7,045 nucleotides of DNA from Chloroflexota bacterium (GTDB taxonomy: Bacteria; Chloroflexota; Dehalococcoidia; Tepidiformales; Tepidiformaceae): positions 1 through 7,045 of the forward strand of contig JANXYE010000193.1 in NCBI GenBank assembly GCA_025350285.1, written 5' to 3'. Numbering within the stretch: the stretch's first letter is position 1; each line of letters opens with the position of its first letter. The translations under genes were made by a program, and so were the position numbers. The notes below the pieces were generated by a model that saw only the letters and a list, made by a program, of their open reading frames with translations, was not told the DNA's origin and ran no database searches. Shown here one piece after another: positions 1-6,311 of the stretch.

Positions 1-1089
1 ATCGAAGGTAATGGCCGAATCGGGCGCCCCGTACTTCTCGGCGTTGCTCAGCAGGTTTTGGAAGATCTGGCGTAGCGCAACTTCGTCGCCACAGGCCGGC
101 GGTAGCTGTTGGTCCAGGTCCACCCGCACGTCACGCCCCGGGAAGCGCCGCCGGTGGTTCGCCACGACGGACGGGATGAGCCGCTGGAGTAGGAGCGGCT
201 CGGTGATGAAGCTTTGCCCGGCCTCCGCCCGCGCCAGCAGCCCCAGCCGCTCGAGGATCGTGTCCAGGCGGTCCGCCTCCGTGCTTATCTCTACGACAGA
301 AGCGTTGAGTCGCCCGTCGCCCAGGTCCGCCCGTTCGAGCAGCCGCGCGTTCCCGGCAATCACGGCGATCGGCGTGCGCAACTCGTGCGATACGAAGCCT
401 ACGAACTCGTCCTTGATGGCGGCGCTACGGCGCAGCGCGCTTGCCTCACCGCGGACGTGAAAGAGCGCATAGAGCCAGGCGATGACCCCGAGAGCCAGGA
501 CCGCGGCCGCCGCCGCCGTCACGCCCAGCAACAGCCCGCGTTGGCTGGCCGTATCGATGCGGCTGGCCAGCCTCGCCGCCTCCGCGGTTCGCAAGGTCTT
601 CAACTCGTCGCGAAGGTTGTCCATCAGGGCGACCCCGCTGCCCGCGACCACGGCGTTGCGGGCGGCTGCCTCGTCGCCCGCTTTTCTGAGGGCGATCGTC
701 GCGTCCATTTCGGCCAGCTTCTGGCTTACCAGCGGGTCCAGCCGCACCAGGCTCTCGCGCGTCTGGCTGAAGTCTGATTCACGCGCCCGCACGTCGGCCA
801 GGCTGGCCCCCACCGCCGCGCGGCCCTCCACGTACGGCGCAAGATAAGTGCTATCCCCGCTGATGACATACCCCCGCTGGCGGGTCTCAGCGTTCAGGAC
901 GGCGACCAGCAGCGAGTCGATGGCTGAGACGTTCTGAAAGCTCTCCGCGCGCCTGGCCAGCGCCTCGCGGTACGAAATCGTCCCCCAAACCCCGAGCGCG
1001 ATGAGCCCGAACTGGACCAGAGCAACGGCAACGAACACCACGGCCAGACGGTCGCGCCGCAAGGTCGGGAAACCCGGGATCAACCTCAT
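1..1089 (-). CDS. CHASE3-domain sensor histidine kinase (3' part cut by window edge)
   Basis: Membrane sensor kinase expected to autophosphorylate on histidine and pass the phosphate to a response regulator not seen here. The 363 visible codons show TM1 at about residues 15-37, an extracytoplasmic CHASE3 domain at about 40-180 with the typical motif ETRQRGYVISGD (68-79), TM2 at about 185-210, then a HisKA H-box VSHELRTPI with phospho-acceptor His235, and the N-box QNLLSNAEKYG (343-353) of the ATPase domain. The frame is open to base 1, so the G1/G2 ATP-lid motifs lie outside. No HAMP domain separates TM2 from the H-box. The start is ATG at 1089 behind GAGAGG with a 6-base gap. An in-frame ATG at 1116, just after a stop, would add nine residues and is also possible. 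CHASE3 ligands are generally unknown, so the signal cannot be named. Confidence 0.93.
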   Translation of the reverse strand, partial: MRLIPGFPTLRRDRLAVVFVAVALVQFGLIALGVWGTISYREALARRAESFQNVSAIDSLLVAVLNAETRQRGYVISGDSTYLAPYVEGRAAVGASLADVRARESDFSQTRESLVRLDPLVSQKLAEMDATIALRKAGDEAAARNAVVAGSGVALMDNLRDELKTLRTAEAARLASRIDTASQRGLLLGVTAAAAAVLALGVIAWLYALFHVRGEASALRRSAAIKDEFVGFVSHELRTPIAVIAGNARLLERADLGDGRLNASVVEISTEADRLDTILERLGLLARAEAGQSFITEPLLLQRLIPSVVANHRRRFPGRDVRVDLDQQLPPACGDEVALRQIFQNLLSNAEKYGAPDSAITFD

Positions 1090-1148
1090 GCTCAACCTCT
1101 CGGGCAATTCGTCCATTTGTCACGCCACCGGGCGACCCGTGGCCCTCA

Positions 1149-1178
1149 ATGTTACACGTCTGCAACGGCCCCTGTCCG
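1149..1178 (-). promoter_or_regulatory. Candidate sigma70-type promoter of the CHASE3 kinase
   Basis: On the minus strand, CGGACA (1178-1173) and TAACAT (1154-1149) lie 18 bases apart. This would put transcription start near 1142, about 25 bases before the ATG at 1116 and 53 before the ATG at 1089. The -35 box is poor, so this is a weak prediction by eye. Confidence 0.25.
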
Positions 1179-1183
1179 ATAGT

Positions 1184-1205
1184 TCCATACAGACCCCGGT
1201 ATGGA
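1184..1205. repeat. Short inverted repeat, possible operator
   Basis: The arms TCCATAC (1184-1190) and GTATGGA (1199-1205) are perfect 7-base complements around an 8-base spacer. They lie just upstream of the putative -35 box of the CHASE3 kinase and 42 bases before the start of the 67-residue gene. That is a reasonable place for an activator or operator site shared by the divergent genes. No protein can be assigned. Confidence 0.3.
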
Positions 1206-1246
1206 TCGCCCATCAGAAAGCCCCGGGACCGATTGGCGATATCCAA

Positions 1247-1450
1247 ATGGCCATTCTCGCGAGCCTGGCGGCGATCATCGTGGGGGCCGCCCTGATGTGG
1301 GGCGTGACCCGCGAGGCTGTCACCGTGGACGTGCAGATTGCAGGTTCGGCACTCCTGATCGCCGGAGTGTTGGCGCTTCTGCTCTCCCTCTTCTTCTTCA
1401 GCTGCGTGGCGCCGTACGGGGGACGGCCATCCGGCGGACGGCACGTGTGA
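1247..1450 (+). CDS. Small two-helix membrane protein, DUF6458-like
   Basis: A 67-residue protein that is almost entirely two hydrophobic helices (about residues 3-20 and 31-53) joined by a short loop TREAVTVDVQ, followed by a Gly/Arg-rich tail. The arrangement, G-A-x-L in helix 1, a V/I-D turn, then a helix ending IAGVLALLLS, matches the protein encoded at 6312-6632 and resembles the DUF6458 membrane family. I infer that the two are paralogues. The function is unknown. ATG 1247 is the only sensible start before the first helix, but no good Shine-Dalgarno precedes it. The frame is open further upstream, where longer starts would overlap the kinase gene antisense. It is divergent from the CHASE3 kinase and may be co-transcribed with the tiny gene 67 bases downstream. 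Confidence 0.65.
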   Translation: MAILASLAAIIVGAALMWGVTREAVTVDVQIAGSALLIAGVLALLLSLFFFSCVAPYGGRPSGGRHV

Positions 1451-1502
1451 AGGAGCAACCAGTACGGCGGGGTCGCCCGCTTCGACCTATCACATTTTCA
1501 CG

Positions 1503-1510
1503 AAGGAGGT
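1503..1510 (+). promoter_or_regulatory. Near-perfect Shine-Dalgarno AAGGAGGT
   Basis: AAGGAGGT lies 7 bases before ATG 1518 and matches the anti-Shine-Dalgarno end of 16S rRNA over eight bases. It is among the strongest ribosome-binding sites in the window and is the main reason to believe in the 22-codon gene behind it. Confidence 0.8.
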
Positions 1511-1517
1511 ACCTGTT

Positions 1518-1586
1518 ATGTACATCGGAGGCGGCGCGGTCACGGTCATCATCATCATTCTCATCCTGTTCCTTCTCCTTCGCTGA
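1518..1586 (+). CDS. 22-residue single-helix membrane micropeptide
   Basis: The ATG at 1518 opens a frame of 22 codons ending in TGA at 1584-1586. The peptide begins MYIGGGAVTV and continues as an unbroken run of Ile, Leu and Phe to a single C-terminal Arg, so it is one transmembrane helix with almost no soluble part. The ideal Shine-Dalgarno at 1503-1510 and the strong hairpin 27 bases after the stop support a real translated unit. I recall similar glycine-led micropeptides in many bacteria, usually annotated as hypothetical or missed, but cannot name a family. Possible roles are a membrane regulator or a partner of a larger membrane protein such as the neighbouring 67-residue protein or the sensor kinase. 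These are inferences. It is too short for most gene callers. Confidence 0.7.
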   Translation: MYIGGGAVTVIIIILILFLLLR

Positions 1587-1612
1587 GCAGGCATGAGCGC
1601 AGCGCGAGCTCT

Positions 1613-1653
1613 GGACGGTGTGCTACGGCCCAACTGGGCCCGGCACGCCGTCC
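1613..1653. terminator. Strong hairpin between convergent genes, likely terminator
   Basis: The arms GGACGGTGTGC (1613-1623) and GCACGCCGTCC (1643-1653) pair over 11 bases with one G-T wobble. After a small internal loop, GGCCC/GGGCC pair around an AACT tetraloop. The plus strand continues CTTTGGT, a weak T tract. The hairpin lies between the micropeptide stop (1586) and the kinase stop (1677), so it could end transcription from both sides. Confidence 0.6.
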
Positions 1654-1676
1654 CTTTGGTGCCTGTCCGCGCCCAC

Positions 1677-4600
1677 TCAGTCTTCCAGCACATCGTCCAG
1701 GGCTTGTAGCCGGAACCCGGCCTCGATCCCTCCACCCTCTCGCGCGCTAACCCACATCGAGCCGCCGAGCGCCTCTACCAGCCGCCGGCAGGCCGAGAGG
1801 CCAAGCCCGAGCCCCGGAACATCCCGCTGCACGGCCCGGCTCCGGAATGCCGGCTCGAAGACCTGGGCGAGTTCGTCGGCCGCCAGGCCCGGGCCGCGGT
1901 CGAGCACTAGGCACTCCACCTCACCGTCCGCCGCCTGAATCCGGACTTCGACATCCGCGCCCTGGCCATACGTTGCCGCGTTCGCCAGGAGGTTGAAGAC
2001 CACCTGGTCGATGCTGGTCGCGTTCGCGTTGGCGATGGGCTGTGGCTCCACGACGATCAGCCGGACATCGACGCCCCGGAAGCGTTCTCGGAATTCCTTC
2101 ACCGTCTCGGCAATCACCCGCGAAAGAAGCACCGGCTCCGTCTCCAGCGCCATCCCTCGCTCCAGGCGGGAGAGCACCATCATGTTGTCCACCGGACGTT
2201 TCAAGCGCCGAGCGGCCGCGAGCAAGCCGCCGCTGAGTTCATCGATCACCTCGCCCGCCAGCTGGCCGCGGCGCCGGTAGAGCACATCCGCGTCGCCGAG
2301 GATCTCGGTGAGCGGCGTCCGCAGCTCGTGCGAGACCATCTCCAGGAACTCGCCCCTGGCACGCAGCGTCTCCTGCAAGGTCAGTTCCGCCTGCTTGATC
2401 GACTCGATCTCCATGGCCGTGGTCAGCCACGACGGCTCACCACCATCGGGCGAATCAAGCGGTACGACGCGCACGAGATGCCAGAGAAACGCTCCGTCCT
2501 GCCGCCGCACGCGCCCCTCGCATTCGAACGACGTCCGCTGGGCAGCGCCGCCAAGCATGGCCCGATCGAGCTCGGCCAGGTCGTCCGGGTGAATGAGCTG
2601 GGCCAAGGCGGTCGCCTGCAACTCCTCCGCTGAACACCCCAGGTACTCCAGCCAGGCCTCGTTCCAATAGGCGCCCTTAAAGCTGGGGTCCGCGACCGAG
2701 ATCTTGGCCGGCACGGACTCCAGCAGCACCCGGTAACGCCGCTCGCTGGCCTGCAGTTCATCCTGGGCCCGCTTCTGATCCGATATGTCGTGCATGATCG
2801 CCGCGGACGCCGTCGTCCGGCCCAGTGCATCGACCACCGGAGACACGCTGACGGCTACGGGTATCCGACGGCCATCCTTCGCCTGGGCAACGCCTTCGAA
2901 CACTTCGGCCGGTCCGCCACGCGAAAGGCGCGCCATCAGCGGGGCACGGCTTTCCTCGTGTTCGGGATCATGGTCGAACTCATGCGGGCGCAGTATCTGA
3001 TAACTCGATCCGATAGCCTCGGCCGCGGTCCATCCCAACAACCGGTGTGCGCCCTGGTTCCAGCTCTCGATCGTGCCGTCGAGCGCGAACCCGATGATCG
3101 CGTCATGGGACGACTCGACGATCGCGGCCAGCCGGTACGCCTCGGCCTCCGCCCGCTTCCGCGCGGAGATGTCATGCGTCATGGCCGCCGCGCCGGTCAC
3201 CCGGCCGTCCGCGTCGAATAGCGGAAATGCGCTGAACCACACGGGAATCCGCCGCCCGTCCTTCGCCAGGGCGATGCCTTCGGCTTGCTCGACCGGTTCG
3301 CCGCTCGCGAGGCGCGCCATCAGCTTGGCCCGGCCTTCCTCGCGCTGGACGTCGGCGGCCAGCTCCGGCGGACGGAGCAGGCGGAGGAGGTGCGTTCCGA
3401 TAGCGTCGGCCGCTGTCCATCCGAACAACCGGTTCGCGCCCCGGTTCCAGCTCTCGATCGTGCCGTCGAGCGCGAACCCGATGATTGCCTCATGCGACGA
3501 CTCGACGATGGCGGCCAGCCGGTACGCCTCGGCCTCCGCCCTCTTCCGCGCGGAGATGTCATGAATGATCGCCGCCGCCCCGCTGACCCGCCCGGCGCCA
3601 TCGAACAACGGAGACGCGCTAAACAACACCGGTATCCGGCGGCCATCCTTGGCCACGTCCAGGCTTTCGAACTGCTCCACTGACTCCCCACGGACAAGCT
3701 GTTCCATCAGCGTCGCGGCGCTTTCCTCGCGCTCTGGATCATCGCTCAGCTCCGGCGGCCGCAACATGCGGAAATGCCGCCCGATGGCCTCGGCCGCCGT
3801 CCACCCGAACAATCGTTGGGCGCCCCGGTTCCAGCTCTCAATCGTCCCGTCGAGCGCGAACCCGATGATCGCGTCATCGGACGACTCGACGATCGCCGCC
3901 AGCCTGCGCGCCTCGCTCTCCGCCCGCTTCCGGGAGGTGACATCCGTGAGTACGGCGGCGGCCCCGGTGACCTCCCCGTCGGGCGCCTTAATCGGGTAGT
4001 AGCTTGCGAGCCAGTGGTGCGTCTGGCCAGGATCGTCCGCGCTTGTCCCCTCTATCTCGGCCCCGATGACGGGGACCCCCGTTCGGACCACCTCTCGCGC
4101 CCGCTCGAACGGGAGAGCCGAACCGTGCGGGAGCATCTCAGCCGCCGTCCGCCCGGCATGCTCTGCCGGCGCCAGTCCGGTCATACGCGCGACCTCGCCG
4201 TTCACGCGCACGAAGCGCAGGTCCGGGCCCATGAACGCGACGCCCACAGGAGCATGCTCAAGCAGGGCCTCAAGGCTCGCGCTCACCTGTGTCTCACGCA
4301 CGCTGGCCGTCGGCTGTTCATCCCCGGCCATCCGGCTGTCGTGGACGTCCACGGCGGTCATCAGGCAACAGCGACTCGCCTCGTCCACGAAGGCTACGGG
4401 CACGGCCCGCACCCGCATCCAGCGGTAGACCCCGCCACGCGTGATGAAGCGGGGCTCACACACCCCGGCCAATCCCTTCAACGCGCATCCCCGGACCAAC
4501 TCGGCGAACCTCGCCCGCTCATCCGGGTGGACCGGCCAGAGGCGCTCCCTTTCACCGCGGGCCACCAGCTGTTCGAACGTCAAGCCAGCTAATTCGAGGG

Positions 4601-4721
4601 CCGCCCGGCTGGTTCTCAGGAAGCGGCCGTCGGCGGTCATCGTCCAGGCCACGATCTCAGCCTGGTCCGCCGTCTCCCAGAACAGCTCCAGCGCCTCTCG
4701 CGTCACGACCTGTCCTGGCAC
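1677..4721 (-). CDS. Cytosolic multi-PAS sensor histidine kinase
   Basis: Complete kinase of 1014 residues with no transmembrane segment. Order: PAS1 (about 10-128), PAS2 (148-263), PAS3-5 (264-649), PAS6 of the PAS_3 type (655-778), HisKA with MVSHELRTPL and phospho-acceptor His798, and a HATPase domain with N-box FNLLANAATYG (Asn910), G1 box DRGPGL (941-946) and G2 box GLGLGLS (970-976). All catalytic motifs are intact. It should sense an intracellular cue through its PAS domains and phosphorylate a response regulator. There is no receiver domain and no regulator gene in the window. PAS3-5 each carry WN(R/Q)GA, AKDGRRIPV and HDIS and are near-copies of each other. I see no cofactor-binding signature that would name heme, FAD or another ligand. 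The start is GTG 4721 with GGAG five bases before it. No ATG or GTG occurs between it and the upstream in-frame stop at 4782-4784. A start at Met28 would cut into PAS1. Confidence 0.95.
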   Translation of the reverse strand: MPGQVVTREALELFWETADQAEIVAWTMTADGRFLRTSRAALELAGLTFEQLVARGERERLWPVHPDERARFAELVRGCALKGLAGVCEPRFITRGGVYRWMRVRAVPVAFVDEASRCCLMTAVDVHDSRMAGDEQPTASVRETQVSASLEALLEHAPVGVAFMGPDLRFVRVNGEVARMTGLAPAEHAGRTAAEMLPHGSALPFERAREVVRTGVPVIGAEIEGTSADDPGQTHHWLASYYPIKAPDGEVTGAAAVLTDVTSRKRAESEARRLAAIVESSDDAIIGFALDGTIESWNRGAQRLFGWTAAEAIGRHFRMLRPPELSDDPEREESAATLMEQLVRGESVEQFESLDVAKDGRRIPVLFSASPLFDGAGRVSGAAAIIHDISARKRAEAEAYRLAAIVESSHEAIIGFALDGTIESWNRGANRLFGWTAADAIGTHLLRLLRPPELAADVQREEGRAKLMARLASGEPVEQAEGIALAKDGRRIPVWFSAFPLFDADGRVTGAAAMTHDISARKRAEAEAYRLAAIVESSHDAIIGFALDGTIESWNQGAHRLLGWTAAEAIGSSYQILRPHEFDHDPEHEESRAPLMARLSRGGPAEVFEGVAQAKDGRRIPVAVSVSPVVDALGRTTASAAIMHDISDQKRAQDELQASERRYRVLLESVPAKISVADPSFKGAYWNEAWLEYLGCSAEELQATALAQLIHPDDLAELDRAMLGGAAQRTSFECEGRVRRQDGAFLWHLVRVVPLDSPDGGEPSWLTTAMEIESIKQAELTLQETLRARGEFLEMVSHELRTPLTEILGDADVLYRRRGQLAGEVIDELSGGLLAAARRLKRPVDNMMVLSRLERGMALETEPVLLSRVIAETVKEFRERFRGVDVRLIVVEPQPIANANATSIDQVVFNLLANAATYGQGADVEVRIQAADGEVECLVLDRGPGLAADELAQVFEPAFRSRAVQRDVPGLGLGLSACRRLVEALGGSMWVSAREGGGIEAGFRLQALDDVLED
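2775..3932 (-). repeat. Three tandem PAS-encoding repeats within the kinase gene
   Basis: Units at 3549-3932 (384 bases), 3162-3548 (387) and 2775-3161 (387) each encode one PAS plus PAC module of 128-129 residues. The start of each unit is near-identical in DNA: the stretch around 3057-3165 recurs at 3444-3552 and, more diverged, at 3828-3936. The PAC part is more variable. This points to recent intragenic duplication or ongoing gene conversion. Confidence 0.92.
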
Positions 4722-4759
4722 AGCAACTCCGCGGCACGCACATGCGCGCTTCCGCAGAA

Positions 4760-4765
4760 ATTGTA
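4760..4765 (-). promoter_or_regulatory. Candidate -10 element of the multi-PAS kinase
   Basis: TACAAT on the minus strand (4765-4760) is one base from the TATAAT consensus and would start transcription about 32 bases before GTG 4721. The matching -35 region is poor (CGTTTA at 17 bases). A better TTGAAA lies 23 bases away, which is too far. The rest of 4722-4943 holds no other feature I can support. Confidence 0.3.
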
Positions 4766-4943
4766 CAGGACGCCCCGCCGCTTAAACGTTTCAAACCTCT
4801 CACAATTCGCCACTTACTCGCGCCCCGCCGGCGCCGCCGCCGCGCCTGTGATGCGTCCGTTACACCCTGCTCCGTTCATTCACCTATCCGCAATCAGCAT
4901 TGGCCTACTGTTTCCCCAGCAGCCGCGAAGGAGTCGAGCACCC

Positions 4944-5114
4944 ATGAACATTCCTACATTGATCGGTACCCATGCCCACCGCTGGCTCATTGATGAGCCC
5001 CACGGGCCAACCAGTTCCGGCGCCTGCCGCATCTGCGGCGCGCACCGCGAATTTCGCAACTGGCTCTGGGAAACCGACTTCACCACAATGACAGAGCGCG
5101 AACTCGTCGCCTGA
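4944..5114 (+). CDS. 56-residue CxxC mini-protein, putative zinc-ribbon-like
   Basis: Small soluble protein with the pattern HRWLIDEP-HGPTSSG-CRICGAHREFRN: a single Cys28-x-x-Cys31 knuckle with nearby His10, His12 and His34. One CxxC plus histidines could bind a metal alone or as a dimer, but ligation cannot be proven from sequence. I recall proteins of this pattern (H-W, E-P, S-x-G-x-C-x-x-CG, F-x-N) as frequent and often multi-copy in Chloroflexota, where they are annotated as hypothetical. The start is ATG 4944 with AAGGAG ten bases upstream. The frame is open upstream to 4761 but lacks a comparable ribosome site. It is 29 bases before the next gene on the same strand, so they are probably one operon, divergent from the multi-PAS kinase. 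Confidence 0.78.
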   Translation: MNIPTLIGTHAHRWLIDEPHGPTSSGACRICGAHREFRNWLWETDFTTMTERELVA

Positions 5115-5143
5115 CCCGGCCGCAAAACCACAAGGAGAACGAT

Positions 5144-5734
5144 ATGGATACGAACCAGCTGCTCATCATCGCCGGCGTCGCCGTGGCGCTGCTTGCCGTC
5201 ATCGGCCTGGCCGTTGCTTTCATGCGCATGCGCCGCCGGAAGCGGAGCGAGCGCCTCCGTTCTGAATTCGGCGAGGAGTACACGCGGACCGTTGACGACG
5301 TTGGCCGTGGCCGCGCGGAGAAGGACCTCGTTGATCGCCAACGCCGCGCGGCCGACCTGGACATTCGTCCTCTCGCGCGCGACGACGCCCGCACGTTCAT
5401 GGAGACATGGGACGCGGCCCAGGCTCGCTTCGTCGAGGCCCCCGCCGACGCCGTTGCTCGTGCCACCCAGCTCATCGGCGAAGTTCTGCACAGCCGCGGC
5501 TACCCCCTCGGCGATTTCGAACGGCGGGCCGGTGACATCTCGGTCCAGTACCCACGTGCGGCTGTGCATTACCGAGAAGCTCACGCCATCGCCGGCCGCA
5601 ACCAGCGCGAAGAAGCCTCAACGGAGGACCTTCGCCAGGTAATGGTCCACTACCGCGCCATCCTCACGGACCTTGTCGAGGTTGGTGGCCAGCCCCACGA
5701 GGTGGAAGAGGTGGCTGCCGCACGGGCGTCGTAG
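5144..5734 (+). CDS. Membrane-anchored conserved protein of unknown function
   Basis: A 196-residue protein with an N-terminal membrane helix (about 6-27) followed by an Arg/Lys cluster RMRRRKR (28-34), which predicts one anchor with the rest in the cytoplasm. The soluble part is helical and contains RSEFGEEYTRTVDD (39-52), DIRPLARDDARTFMETW (73-89), QARFVEAP (93-100), RGYPLGDFERRAGDISVQYP (118-137), REAHAIAGRN (144-153) and ASTEDLRQVMVHYRAIL (158-174). I recognise this motif series from hypothetical proteins in many high-GC bacteria but know no assigned role. It has no enzyme signature. The start is ATG 5144 with AAGGAG at 5132-5137, six bases upstream. It is the second gene after the CxxC protein and ends 39 bases before a strong terminator hairpin. 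Confidence 0.88.
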   Translation: MDTNQLLIIAGVAVALLAVIGLAVAFMRMRRRKRSERLRSEFGEEYTRTVDDVGRGRAEKDLVDRQRRAADLDIRPLARDDARTFMETWDAAQARFVEAPADAVARATQLIGEVLHSRGYPLGDFERRAGDISVQYPRAAVHYREAHAIAGRNQREEASTEDLRQVMVHYRAILTDLVEVGGQPHEVEEVAAARAS

Positions 5735-5772
5735 CGAGCCTGTCCAGGTTCGAAGACCGGAAGCAACAAGCA

Positions 5773-5803
5773 AGAAGGGCGCTCCGAATCGGGGCGCCCT
5801 TCT
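5773..5803. terminator. Bidirectional hairpin terminator
   Basis: AGAAGGGCGC (5773-5782) pairs perfectly with GCGCCCTTCT (5794-5803), and four more pairs (one a wobble) close an AAT loop, giving a 14-pair GC-rich stem. It sits between the convergent stops at 5734 and 5829. The minus-strand continuation, CTTGCTTGTTGCTT, is the more T-rich, so it may serve the CsbD-like gene best. Confidence 0.8.
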
Positions 5804-5826
5804 GGTTGTGGTCCGGCGTTCCCGGG

Positions 5827-6027
5827 CTATCGGCCCACGGCCTTCTTGGCAGCGTCCTTCGCGTCGTTGAGGCCATCCTTCGCCTTGCCCACGGCCTGCT
5901 GGGACTTGCCCTTGGCCTGTTGGGCGTCGCCCTTGGCTTCCATCTTTTCGTTGCCGGTGACAGCGCCAGCCTTCTCGCGTACGGCGCCGGCGGCCTCGCT
6001 GGCTTTACCCTTGATCTTGTCGTCCAT
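5827..6027 (-). CDS. CsbD-like stress protein
   Basis: A 66-residue, highly charged Ala/Lys/Gly-rich protein beginning MDDKIKGKASEAAGAVREKA and continuing VTGNEKMEAKGDAQQAKGK. This is the signature of the CsbD family (Bacillus CsbD, E. coli YjbJ), small, abundant, largely disordered or helical proteins often induced by general stress. Their molecular role is not settled. The length is normal for the family. The start is ATG 6027 with GGGAG seven bases before it. The frame stays open to 6324, but the upstream part is compositionally unlike the family and lacks a ribosome site. It is transcribed alone, converging on the 196-residue gene across a shared terminator and divergent from the operon starting at 6312. 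Confidence 0.92.
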   Translation of the reverse strand: MDDKIKGKASEAAGAVREKAGAVTGNEKMEAKGDAQQAKGKSQQAVGKAKDGLNDAKDAAKKAVGR

Positions 6028-6078
6028 GGTGAAACTCCCGGGCCGAATGTGGCCCGCACTCACCATATGAGCGGCCAC

Positions 6079-6126
6079 GTAACGCCCGCGCGGCACACGC
6101 GGGGCGTCACATTGCGGAGGCGTAAC
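6079..6126. promoter_or_regulatory. Cluster of GTNACGCC sites, possible operator
   Basis: GTAACGCC occurs on the plus strand at 6079-6086. GTGACGCC and GTTACGCC occur on the minus strand starting at 6110 and 6126, 16 bases apart. The first two also form an imperfect hairpin (6079-6090 with 6098-6110). They lie 52-99 bases upstream of the CsbD-like start, in the divergent region 6028-6311. Otherwise that region shows only a small hairpin, TGGCGA/TCGCCA (6242-6258), in the leader of the next operon. Confidence 0.35.
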
Positions 6127-6311
6127 AGCGCACGGCGCCTTGACGCCGGCTATCAGGCCCCGGCTGCGATGAAGTCGAAACGCCGTTGGTCCGCCTTGTT
6201 GCGCCCAGTGCACCGCTCCCGGCCTACGGTTTATTCGCAGTTGGCGACACTTTCGCCAGCAGAGCCGCACCGGGCTCCCGCCTGGCCGGCAACGAAAGGA
6301 AGAGAGACACC

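Noticed and set aside
214..777. Plus-strand open frame of 187 codons opposite the CHASE3 kinase
   Set aside because: It is antisense to clear HisKA and CHASE3 coding sequence. High-GC shadow frame rich in Arg, Pro and Gln.
1001..1246. Longer start at 1001 for the 67-residue gene
   Set aside because: It would run antisense through the kinase start and promoter, and the added residues are polar with no motif.
887..1444. Open frame of 185 codons on the minus strand
   Set aside because: It is an out-of-frame shadow of the kinase start region and the antisense of the 67-residue gene. It has low-complexity composition and no domain or ribosome site.
2775..3932. Periodic repeats considered as a CRISPR array or transposon
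   Set aside because: The units are about 385 bases, in frame, and encode complete PAS modules. There are no short repeats with unique spacers and no transposase.
3774..4592. Plus-strand open frame of 272 codons opposite the multi-PAS kinase
   Set aside because: It is antisense to intact PAS domains, with His/Arg/Pro-rich shadow composition and no recognisable motif.
4880..5584. Minus-strand open frame of 234 codons opposite 4944-5734
   Set aside because: The plus strand has two genes with good ribosome sites, a membrane helix and family motifs. The minus frame has none of these.
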